Source: Opisthocomus hoazin (Eukaryota > Chordata > Aves > Opisthocomiformes > Opisthocomidae). From it: a DNA stretch of 64,000 bases. The stretch lies in NCBI RefSeq assembly GCF_030867145.1, contig NC_134419.1, forward strand, positions 77,377,403-77,441,402, written 5' to 3'. The first letter of the stretch is position 1. Each line of letters begins with the position of its first letter. Shown here one piece after another: positions 1-11,900 of the stretch. Position numbers and translations under genes: made by a program. The notes under the pieces were generated by a model, which was not told where the DNA came from, ran no database searches, and worked only from the letters and a program-made list of their open reading frames with translations.

Positions 1-187
1 AGTTTAATTACAGGGATAGACTTCTCCTGACTTTGAGCACCAAGGATTTACTCCGTTTCTCCCTTGTTGCATGCACGCAGGGGACACGCTTAGAAAGCTG
101 GGGTTTTGCTGAGTGGACGCTGTTTCTCTCTGAGACCTCTCCGTGAGCTATTTGAAGTAACACGGTCCATTGTACTTGTCGAGAACC

Positions 188-400
188 TTGAACTTCTTCC
201 CTCTGAGGGTGATGGAGCCCTGGAACAGGCTGCCCACGGAGGTTGTGGAGTCTCCTTCTCTGGAGATATTCAAGACCCGCCTGGACAAGGTCCTCTGCAG
301 CCTGCTCTGGGTGACCCTGCTTCAACAGGGGGGTTGGACTAGATGACCCACAGAGGTCCCTTCCAACCCCTACCATTCTGGGATTCTGTGATTCTGTAAC
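188..400 (+). mobile_element. CR1 LINE 3' fragment
   Basis: The stretch from CTTCTTCCCTCTGAGGGTG through TGGAACAGGCTGCCC to GGTCCCTTCCAACCCCTACC, ending ATTCTGGGATTCTGTGATTCTGT, is a CR1 3' end in the plus orientation with its octamer tail. It is 5'-truncated, as is usual for CR1. Confidence 0.93.
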
Positions 401-1702
401 TGCATAAAATACTGAATTAATTTTATCATGGATCTCAGAACCCCAAAACTAAAATGTTTCTAGACACCTTTTTTTTTGATAGAGAAGAAACTAAACCAAC
501 CCCTACTTTGTTTGAATGATAAAGCATTATAACATTATATTCAAATATAAGTAAAATTGACACAGCTATCTTCAAGTTATTTATACATTTAACAAATGAG
601 ATGCAATATTTTTGGTCTATCTTAGGGATAAAACATAATCTGAGGGAGCAAGCCCATTCCATTAAGCTGTGTTTGGTCAATCATTATCATTTCTCCATGG
701 AAGAGGGAGAGCAGGGCTGACAGTGAGTGGTATGTGCTCATCATGCTCCTCTCCTCCTGCCTGCTCTGCCCAGTTCGTCCTATACCTCCACCACAACACC
801 ATTTCAGAAAACAGCTCCTTTCCTCTAACAAAGCAGGGGAGTAAGCTCTGCTTTAATGCTGATTAAGCTCCATATACTACTTTATAGGGAAACTATACAC
901 AGACTGTTGCAGCCTGCTGTAACAGAGCCAAGGGTGAAAAAGCCAAGAGGAGCTCAAGCAAGAGCAAACAAAAAGAAACCCACCGCTCCAAGGATACAGG
1001 ACCTTAACAACAACAACAGCAGCCCCCTAAATTCTTCGGCAGTTAAAACACGAAAACCCAAACCTCACACGGTCCCTAGTTACATTCTTTTCCCGTAGCA
1101 TAAACCCTCGGTCGTGCAAACACAGAGCTCTCCACCAGCACAGCCGCTCAGCTGCCGGCTGCCCCCCACACCGAGTTGGCCATCGACTTTGTCCTCTTCC
1201 AGCCTTTCTCCAGGAAGAGGAAAAAAAAAACCACGCTAGCAAACTTTCTCCTGTTTTAGTAACACATGACCAAACACTTATCTTCATAAATAATAAATAA
1301 ATCAACAATCTTCTTCATCACGCCTGCACAGCCCTAAAACTCCACTTCTTTTTCTGGTGCTGCCATGTTCTTACTCAAGCCCATTGCAGCCATGGGTGAG
1401 CCCCGTTCTCTCTCGCAGTGCACAGCGGGGACCCTTGGCGTGCCAGCTTGGCGAACGCTACCAGACAGGAATTCATATTCTGCAAAAGGAAAAAAAAAAA
1501 AAAATAGGTCGCACCCTCTTCCCATTTGGTGCTCTGCTGTTGATCAACCCCTGTTTGCTGTGGTGAGAAGGAAATTCTGCCATGGAGGAAGAGGCACCGA
1601 GGTTTGTCTTCCCAACAGCCTGCTACAGAAAAATCCTGAAAACGTCCAAACCAGAGTAATTTGGGGTGTACATTCTGGACATCCTATATCCTCTCCCTGA
1701 GG

Positions 1703-1758
1703 ACCTGAATAGCTCCTTATTTTTCATACCACCTGAATAGATCCTTATTTTTCCATGG
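1703..1758. repeat. Two-copy 28-bp tandem duplication
   Basis: ACCTGAATAGCTCCTTATTT is followed 28 bp later by ACCTGAATAGATCCTTATTT; the units differ at few positions. It is a recent-looking local duplication in intergenic DNA. Confidence 0.85.
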
Positions 1759-2774
1759 TGGAAGAAAAATGATTTTCAGCTTTCCTACTGATTCAAATAC
1801 TTACTCAGAGAAGTGGTGATTCTCCAGCAGGATGCTTAGAACAGACAGGACAATTCTGAGAGCATGGCAGGGAGGTTTCCTGTGCTAAAATCCCTTTAAA
1901 TATGACAAATAACCCATTAAATAAGTTTTTTTTTACTTCAAACCAGACATGGAGAATAAGCACTTTGATCTGTTGCTACAAATTTCACTGTCTCCCTGAA
2001 AACAAAAGAAAGAAAAAACCCACAAATTTTTACATGTCTCACAAGAGGACAGTATTCAACTCAGACTAAAAATTATGAAGTCATATATTTTTAACATTCC
2101 TGTCTAGCCCTCTGCAAACCACAAAACAATGCAACATCCATCATCATAAACGCTGGGACAGTCAATTAGGAGGACAGCATATTTTTGGATGTTGTTAAAG
2201 GAAAATAAATATTCCTAAAGGGAAATTTGAGAGAAATCATTAAAAAGTACTGTGGTATACCTCACAGGAGAATGAAATCAATTAGGTCTTAATCTCATAT
2301 TATTTATGAAAGGAAGAGTGAAACAGAGCTTCTTTTATTATAGGTGTTTTCTGATTGTTAGGTTCTGTTGCAAAACTTTCATTTGCTTTGGGTCACAAAC
2401 AGAGCAAGTGAACCCTCTCAAAGCTAAAACAAACAGAAGTAAAATGTTGGGTTTGTAACATCAGCTAATAGTATCAGATAGAACAGTCAGCCCGTAATTA
2501 TATGTCTTTCATGCAGTTTAACTTCTGCCATTACATAATGAAATTTAGACCAATGAGCCCTCAAAGTTATATTTTTACATAATAACAAATCCAAAAATTA
2601 TATATGTGCTCCCAGTAGCGTTACAAGTTAAGTATAGATTTGGCGACACTTTACGGTAAGTGGGTACTCATTACTAATTCCTCTGGTATTCATTGTAACA
2701 ACATTAGTCAGGAAGAACTAATGTGGATGTAATATCTCAGCACTGGTTCATTTCTCTGTAAATCGGCAGTCTAG

Positions 2775-2935
2775 CACACGCTGGTAATTCCCTTTCCCCG
2801 GAGTCACCGCCGTGCTGTCGAAGACCACCCCGCTGCGTTATTGTCATTGAGGGCAACGGGTCCAGCCGCCCCGTCCGGGCAGTCCACGGGCGGCTGTACC
2901 GTGCGTCCAGCTCGTTATCTATCCATGGAGAAGAG
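2775..2935. other. CpG-dense GC-rich patch
   Basis: About 160 bp contain many CpG dinucleotides (for example GTCCAGCCGCCCCGTCCGGG) in AT-rich intergenic DNA. It could be a small CpG island, an enhancer or the promoter of a non-coding transcript. No exon is identified. Confidence 0.45.
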
Positions 2936-5900
2936 CGTTGTCCTTTCCTCAGCATTTCTCCCCCGAGCCATGGCACGTGTCTGTATCCAGCCTATTTCCC
3001 TGCCTCCTTCTGCAGTGACATAGTTTCAGAGGACATCCCAGTTATGAAAACAGACTTCTGTCCTGAATATGTTGGGTTTTTTTTTTTTAAATTCGCTGGC
3101 CACATTTATATGTTACAATTCATTAAAATGATTGCTGGGCGACCTTCCTTTCAGACACCAATATCAGGTAATCTCCTGATCAGTCCAAGTTCCAACTGGA
3201 CACCATTCCCATGACCACCCTTTGGTCACGATCTTTCTTAATTTTCCCCACATCATCCCAGAAGGGGATAATCAGTGCTCACTTACTTTAGGGAACAAAA
3301 AGTTCTAAAAGAGCAGAGAAATATGAAATAAAAATGGAAGTCTCCCCCTTCTTCAAGCACAACTTCAAGAGGTGCAAGAGCACATTAGATGGTGTCTTAA
3401 CACATGGCCCAAGTGAGAAGATGAAGCTAAAATGGTTTCAGAGGGTCTTTGCCATTTTCTGCTGACAATTTCTCAAGCCATTTGCAGAGCTACAGCAACT
3501 CTGGAACTACAGAGCAGCCTACACGTAGTAAGTGTTTGCGCAAGGATCTTCCCATAACTATATGCTAACTAAAGTCTAGTCGTTGTGAGGTACTGTAGAA
3601 TATAAACATGAAGTCTAAAAATACATCACTGTGATCAGTTTCCAAAAATTAATAAATCTCTGCAATTAGGAACTCTTTTACATATTCCTATCCACGCAAC
3701 ACCAGCCTCAAGCAGTTCATTGCACTTTTCCTATTTACTAATTTTATATAATTGTGTGTACCATGAGCAGATTTGTGCAGTTTTTCCTCTTTTTTTTAAT
3801 CACTCTGCAGCTGGTAGAGAGATGATACACCTTGTTATCTTATTCTGTGGGTCATCTAAAATGGATATTAAGTAATTCTGCCTCCTGAAGCTTTGGTACG
3901 GAGCCACGGAGAACTAGGAAGAGTAAGACGCCTGACTTAAAAAAGAGGATGCTCGGTATTTTCAGCATAGAAATGTATTTTCACATGGCATCCTTCTTTC
4001 AACAGTTTTGTCGTAGCTAAACACACATTGCAAGAGAGGATATCATAACCCCCCAAAATACCTCCGGGTAGTTCAGCTGGAAAACAAGCTTCACTTCTAG
4101 AGCCCAGCATGCTACTACGCCGTTATCAATAGGCAGAGTAGCACCACTCGATGAGAAAGATGGGCTCCTCTCTCTGAATAACAGTTTTGGGCACGAATTT
4201 TTGTGATAGTGATTTCAGCAGATGCATATTTAGATCAGAGCCTAATGAATATTTTCATACATAGATTGAGATTTATTACCTGCAGTATGTTTGAAGGATT
4301 TTCAGTATCCTCTTTTCTCCTAATCTGGTTTTACGCTCAGGTGTCCTTCTTGCATTTAATTTGTGCCACTGCTTTCTAATCACCTTTTCTTCAGCAGACT
4401 GCAGATTGGGAATGGTCTCAGCTGGGGTGGGACTTTTCAACCCCCCATTGCCTGGTGCTAACCTGTGGTCACGACCGTGGGGGAGCACAGTGAGGGCATC
4501 TCACAGGCATCCAGCTGCTCATAACCCAGCTCAACAAGAAGCATACTGAGTAATAAACCACACAGGCTGAAGTCATGGTGCTTGATGAAATATGACCCTG
4601 TGAGACAACCTTGCGTACTGATCTACTCCGTCAGTGAACAAGTGGCCAGTCAATGCTCCTGGCAAGATAATTACCCACCCCTCAAAGCACACAGGCATTT
4701 TTGTCCCTGAAGTCAAAGGGGCAAACATCTCCACGGACGAGGCGAGCTGCGGTATTTTTAGCCATGGAGCTGTTACTGCAGTGGATGTATTGGGGAATGA
4801 TTTCCTCTGGAGAAAGCTGCCAGAAACTTTATCCCCATTTTTCTGTGTTGTTTTCCTTGTAAATCAGCTCTCTCACAGAAAACATTACACTAACATGACC
4901 AGTCCCAGATACTCAACAATAAAACTCCTAAAGTCTTACCCAGACAGTGTCCTCATCTACCTGACCAGCTGAGTAAACTTGAAGAAGTAACTAATGGCTT
5001 GCATACACATACACAGGAAAATATTTGGGTTAAAGATAAATCCCCAGAATACTGTAACCCTCAGTGCTTTACGTTGCAATGACTTTCAACCCTTAATGAA
5101 GTATTTCCATCAGATGAAATTAATGATGGCAGCAAGGAAGCAAACACCATGTCTTTGACACCTAAAACATTGTGCGTTCCCCGTGTGGGCTCCATTTTGA
5201 GTAGCACAAAATGTCAAGCCTACTGAGAGGCTTTCTCTTTTGGAAGGAGAACATCAAGTCAAAGTGTTGGCAAGCCTACACAGGCTCTGTGTCTCAATGC
5301 CCCCAAACCATCTCAACATCTCACCTCAACCAACATTTGTTATGAAATGGTGTTCTGTGGGCACGTACAAATCAGCAGTGTGAAAAGAGATGACCGAGCG
5401 AGGGCAACGGGGAACAAATGGCACTATTTGTTCTATTACCAGAGATGTTAATCCTTGTAGAATTGTACCAGCAGGAAAATGCATCCTTCCTGAAGATACA
5501 GGGCATGGGCTGACAGCCAGAGAACCTGAACTCTAGCAGCATCCAACAAGAAGGAAAATTCCAGTGTTTGACAAGTGTGGGTGATCTCCAGTTTAGGCTG
5601 GGGAGTTTCTTGTATCGAGTATTATCCGATGGCAAATGTGCTCTTTACTTTGAAATGCCTGCAAGCCCAAAGTGAAAAGATGCCAATTTTTTTCCTAACT
5701 CTAAACTTCATTAAGTTGATGCCTGCTTGTATAGGGCTAAGCCTGTGAGGCTCATGTTTTTCTGAAGTAACATTTTCCTGTACAGTCTATTTTCAATTAC
5801 AATGACTGGATTGTAGAGTTGAAATGAATGTCAGAATTGTTTGCTGGGTACATTACCAGATACCTTCTTTTCTGAGGCTGAGCAAGAGAAATTATGTTTG

Positions 5901-8778
5901 CAACAGAGGTCATTTTTTGTTTTCTGAAGCAAAGGTTTCATATCATATAAAACATTCCCAGACAGTGATTTGCATTAGGCATTTTGCTCACTAGGTATAC
6001 TCCCAAGCTTATTTATACAAGAGTATTTCCCCCTCAAATTGTCATATATTTGTCCTGCAGATTTTGAAAATTACATTTAGAGAAAACAAAAACATTTGGA
6101 AATAACCGTTCTACAAACCCAAAAGATTTTGTGAATAGTGCACCCGCTTTAAGTCTGTGAGAAAGTGGAGTTCCTCACGAGCCAGGGAAGGTGAAGAAGC
6201 AGCGGGCTGGTGTGGTACCTTGTGTCCGAGGATGATCAGCAGAAACGAGAGGAAACCGGGTCAGCTGAGAAACATCCTGCCCTGGTCAGCATCCCGACAG
6301 GGGTGCCAAGGGGAAGAAACCAGGCTGAGCCATGTCACAGCAACCCTGTGCCGTTCATCCCAGTTGCTCACGTGGTTCAATTCCTCACGAGGACCTGGGT
6401 GCAGTGATTTCTAAGGAAGATTAGCTCCTCTGTTTGATATTCCCAGCCAGACAGTGAGAATCATGTCAAATATGCATATATATATATTTACATGTATTTA
6501 CATATGCATATGAAATTGTATGGGCATGGAGGCAGGATGTATCTTGGAAGTTCAATTAAGCCATCTCCCTTTAGTTCCTGGGCATCCTGCAGGACAAACG
6601 GCTGATTTCAATGTGAAATACTCTTTCACTCCCAACAAGGAAGGCTCTGGCTCTTCTGCTCTGCCGGAGAAGAAGTGCAAAAAGTTTTGGGGCTCTCTTC
6701 TGCTGGTGGCACTAGGTGTCAGTCCCACACCAAGGACATCCCTGACCCAGGCTGTGACTATCTCGCTGTGTGCTCCTCTGCAATCCATCCAGATCCCCAT
6801 GGATATCAAATATCAAATGTCTTGTCTCTGTACCGAAATGTCTTGCTGTGGCTGTAGGGTAAGACTACAAATAGGCTGAAGTGTACACAGTAAAGCAGGA
6901 TTAAATGTATATAGTGTTTCTCTATGGATGTGTGCAGGAAATATTTCTCCTGAAGGATACAAACTTGATGAACCAAAGCTGCGTTTCTCTGAAGTCAAGA
7001 CACTAGAGGCTAAGGAACCAAGGGGGAAAAATGCTAGGCTCCTACTGAAATCAAAGGGGATTTTGGCACTGACTTCTATAGGAAATGCCTCTAGTTGTTG
7101 TAGTGAGCTGTAACTGGAAGAAAGCTTGAAAGATAATCCTTCAGATTCAGCCTAGGAGACCATGTGTGTGGGTGTGTTTATGGCTATAATTTATCACTCT
7201 GTGGTGGAGACCCAGAAGTCCACCAGAGAGAGAAAGGCCCTCCTGTTTGAGGCAGGCCACATGTTTTTCCTGGAGAGCAGCAAGTGGGATCAATGAACCC
7301 ACAGGAGAGCCGATCTACCACGCCGCTGAGCTGCGAAGCTTGGAGGATGCTCCTTCTTGCAGTCCCTTTTACAAGTTCTACTTGGAGCTATGTGTGGTCC
7401 AGCGCTAACTTCAGTTCCCAGTACAGCACTACCTGCTTGGTTAAAAAGACTTTTTTTGGGGAAAAACCCTGGCAGTTTCTTCCTTGCAGCCAGCATTGCC
7501 TTACCGTGCACGCCCTCTGAAAATGTATTGAACTAACTGACGAGTTAATACCTATCTGGAACGCAATGTAGTTGTTGTTCAATAAATCTCTGCCTTCTCT
7601 GTGAGCAAAAATTAACATCGTCAATCCTACTTTACAAACTGGGAAGCTGAAACACACAGAGGCAAAATAATCTAACAGAGACGGAGCACAAAAGACAACG
7701 AGGTTCCTTGTGTCCAGCACAGGTCACACAGCTGGAGGCTATCTCAGTGGCCAAAGCCCAGCTCACAAACATCCCTCTTCCAAAAAACCTGACCTTACAT
7801 CTCAGGCTAGATTAGAAAAATAAAGCATAGATATCATAGGCCAAATTCCAGCCTCCTTTAAGCACACTCAGTTGAGTGTTTGTGCAACAGAGGTTAACAC
7901 TTGCAATGATTTTTATGGGCAATATTTTTTACCGTAGGATTTGTGGCATACAAAGGCATGACTTCTCAACTCGTTTTAATAACTGTGTTATATTTAACAG
8001 TACCGAGTAAAACCATAGCTGTTGGATCAATATTATATTCATATTTTATTCCATAAATAAACTCCATTCGTTTGTAAGCTGGTTGTTTTTACTTCCAAAA
8101 TGTACAAATAAAGGTTTAAATACTTTTGGAGGAAACGTTACAGATGGTTTTAGTTCTGCAGTTTTGATGCAAACATACTTCTTGGCACCACTTCTTAACA
8201 TGCCATTTCTATGAATACTTTATGGCCACAGAAGTGGAGTAAAATGTATATTACACTGAAAAACATAAAAAACAGTGTTATAATCGAATTTTTAAATATT
8301 GGTCTTTAACAGGTAAGCTTGCTATGTAGATTCATTTTATAAACAGGAATAGAGTTCTTCAGAGAGATAAAATATTGGTCCCTTTTGGTATCTTAAGTAT
8401 TAATGTGAAACTGCTGCTGCTATGATTATGTGGTAATGCTATTTCAGCTAGTTTCTAAACATAACGAATAATGATATTAATTTTTCTTTACTTCGAGGAG
8501 TTCACTCACAGGAAATCAATTAATAGAATACATCAGAGACATAAGTTTTCCAGATCTTATGAACCCAGTTCTATGGCTACAGAGACATATACTTTTTAAA
8601 AGATCAAGATAAATAATACCACTGTAATTCAGTATTTGCACTAAAAATTCTTAAAATTATTTCCTCTGGGTAAACTGACCAAAAGGTGATGCTCTGAAAC
8701 AGCTGTGTTCCCTTTTAGACTGTTTTTGATTATGTGAAAGTTGCCTTAAAAATTAAATTGAAATATAAATGATCTTTC

Positions 8779-8904
8779 TTTATTAAAGAGCCAAAGATAA
8801 TAAAAACACCTCCAGGTAATTGAGATAACACTAAATTTTATGGCTTATCTAGCAGTCAAAGGCATTCAAGATCCAATTAGGATGATGGGCAAGAGAATCC
8901 TTTG
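8779..8904 (-). other. Proposed C10orf90 3' UTR with poly(A) signal
   Basis: The first AATAAA on the minus strand after the stop is at 8784-8779, about 120 nt downstream. A second lies at 8050-8045. I cannot tell which is used; the UTR may extend to about 8030. Confidence 0.4.
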
Positions 8905-8943
8905 TCACTCTGTGTTTCTTTGAAGGAGCTGGTCCAGTAATTG
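8905..8943 (-). CDS. C10orf90: C10orf90 terminal coding exon with stop
   Basis: After a strong acceptor (TTGTTTTTTTCCTAG) the phase-0 frame encodes [12 protein letters not shown] and then TGA. The ALMS motif elsewhere ends with a short ...QLLxRK.. tail, so a 12-residue ending of this shape is expected. The exon is too short to be found on its own; it rests on the splice site, the phase and the tail similarity. Without it, the frame after exon 8 would run only a few codons into the intron. Confidence 0.78.
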   Translation of the reverse strand, partial: QLLDQLLQRNTE

Positions 8944-11900
8944 CTAGGAAAAAAACAATGCAAAACAGCCTTAAGATACCGTTCAAATACATGAGGTGGC
9001 CATAACTGTAGAGATCTTCCGTGATACTGTAGGTGAGGTGGGATTAGCGTTCTCGGACCTCAAATCTGCTGGCCACGTTGCTCAAAAAAAAAAAAACCTC
9101 TGAAAGCTTTTCCACCTTGGACAGGAAGGGTATAATTACATGGAGGGACGGCACACTTCGACAAGGAAAACCTGGTACTTGTGTGCAGCGTGGAGCAGGA
9201 TTAGTGGGGGATGCCTCGGACCTGCACCAGGATAACTGTGCTAATGCAGCTTTCTACCACAACTAATTACTCATCTAAAAAAAAAAAAAAGTCTTGAGTG
9301 CTTATTCCAGCACAAGGTTCAGCTGTTAATTCAGGTTTAAAGAGGTGCCTAACCCCAAGTACAAGGTTTAAAAAGTATCCTTTGCTCTGGGGTTTTGCAC
9401 ATGGTTAGCATGGACTCTCCAGGCAGGTGCTGCCTCTGCGGACCCCTTCCACAGGTAAAGAAGTGTTCCAACCCCGTAGTCAACATTCACACTAAATCCT
9501 TACCTTTTTAAACATCTCAACACGTAGTCGGTTACTCTGGATGATGATCCGTTTCTGTTTTTCTTCTTGTTTCTTTTTCACTTCAGGTAAATTGTCATAA
9601 ATCCTGGAAGGAATTTAGAAAGTTGACTTCACACGTCATCCCTGGCACTCACAAATAACTTGGTTTTCCTATAGGAAATGTTTGCCTTCAATGCAATACT
9701 TGTCGTTAATGGGCATCTCTAAGTATTTGAATTAATTTTATGGCACAGGAAATGTAAATTGTAATGATGTTTTTATATAAAATCTGACTTGTTGAAAAAC
9801 ACTTCTAATTTTGGACTAAAAAGCCCAGCAAGAGACGGGATCAGGTTATCTTCAGTGCAGCAGCGTAATTCTGGAGCAGCTTCTAACGAGCTCAGTGGAG
9901 TCGCTTTCAATTTATAGTAACATAATTCAAACCAGAATCTGGCCTGTATGCTTTTTTTTATATTTATGTCACAAAATTAATACCAAGCAATTATTTCCAA
10001 GTATTTTTTTAAAATATAAGAAAATCATCTTTATAAGACTGTAGACTGTTAACATTTTTTCACTGTCATTAGGAACTTTTTTCACCAAGGAGAACATAAT
10101 CTGCATATTTTATGAATAACATGAGTTGCCCTCAGAAAGGTGACTTCTGGTGTGACCTTTTTCTATTGAAATCAGTTATAAAATTCCCAGGGGGTTGAAA
10201 AGAAAGTTGGACCTTCCTTCGCAGCAGTCCTGTAATTTGCATGAGTACAATGCACTTTAGTTCTGATTTTTCCTTCTATTATTTTGCCATATTGAGTTTT
10301 TGAAGCAGCCTGTTTTGGCTTGCGCTCAGCCAGGAGATTGTATTCTGGAGAAGAGAAATGGGACACAACTTCAGCGCTCTTAAAAACGGGGGGAATTCGG
10401 CACGGCACCCATTCGCAGCGTTCCTTGCTGCAAACGATGGCATGAAGTACAGCGCCGTTAAAGGTCAGACACCACATTTCTAACAACTTGCTGTAATTCC
10501 CACACTACGTGCCATAATCAAGATGAAAAAAACCCCACAGTGACTGTACTGCTTACATTTGTGAAGGTCCAGCGTGAGGTACCTCTCAAGGACTTAGTTT
10601 TCACAGCATGGTTACCCCACGCCATCTGAAACCGCTGCAAAAAGGATGCTGAAAGGGCAGGGCTGACCCAAATGTATCAAACCGATACAGCGGAAGAAGA
10701 ACATGAGCGTTGCACACAAGAGTGGCAAGCAGCATGACAGACCGACCCTCCGGCGTGTGAAGATGACATGGAGTTACGCTGCCTTAGGTGTGAGATGGCA
10801 GTGATTCGTAGCGAACTCTAAACCGCAGCGGTTTGTACCTTTTCGATCTCATATGCATCTCCTTCTCTGGAATGAATCTTTCCTTTGGTTTGAAGAGGTT
10901 ATCTAGAAGTGGGAAAATAAAGTTAATATTGGAGGAACCTGTGTTTACTGAAATTTTAAATGTTGCATTGAATGTAGTCATGATACGATATTTCTGATTA
11001 AATGTTTGATGACTTAAGGCCAGATCCTAATCTCCATAGGTCAATGAAAAGACATTTAACAGCTTTATCCGGAGCAGAATTAGTTCCTGAAGCTGCCTTA
11101 CAGAAAGGGAAGGGTGGAGAAGACCCATAGCAACCAGCTTCATTGCAGAGTTCATTTATTTTAAATGCACATAACTTCTGCTGTTGTCACATACAGCTGT
11201 GTACACCCTTTACTCAGATCAAGAACCAACGAAGATTCCCACTGTATCAAGCAACCTATTTTCCCCATATACACAGGCGATTGCACCTGCGCACACCGCC
11301 CACATCCTCAGCTGATGCATGTTGGGAACCTGGCCTGGCAGGACCATTTCTGACTCAATTTATACCTGTTTTGCAGGGCTGTGAATAATTATGCCAAGCA
11401 TTGGGAGGAGGAAAATTATATTACTCTTTCCTGATAAAATAGGAAGATACCTGTGATAATTCCAATCAGCATTTCCCCGGATACAGGAAAAAAATTACTG
11501 ATCTTTGCAGTTGGTGAGTCTCAGGAACAGGTAATTTTAAAACCTTCCTTGTAAAAATGGTTTCTGAATGGGAAGGGATGGTGCTCATACAAGGTGGGAA
11601 GCCAGTAAATAGGCAATCAGAACCAATGCTTGATGAAGAAGACCGTGCCTAACCATGTTTCTCGATGAGAGGAGGGAAGAGAGGGCTGCCGCCTGCGCAG
11701 CTACATTATTCAGATTTACACCAGGACAATGAAAGAAAAAGTGGGGAGACGGGGCAGGGTCCACCTCCGTACAGCAGGACACATACCGAGGAGGGGAAGG
11801 AACATCCCTGCGGTGCACGAGCTGCTGCCCTGATGGGTACAGGTGACATGGAGAGCTGTAACTTGAGCTTCTCAGTTCAAGCATACGAAAGAAATGGGTT

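Larger units (their letters stand above)
401..8778. other. Intergenic DNA downstream of C10orf90
   Basis: Apart from the 28-bp duplication and the CpG-dense patch at about 2775-2935, I see no gene here. Open frames are under 125 codons and have no recognisable protein content. In mammals the gene on this side is ADAM12; none of its exons is visible. Confidence 0.7.
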
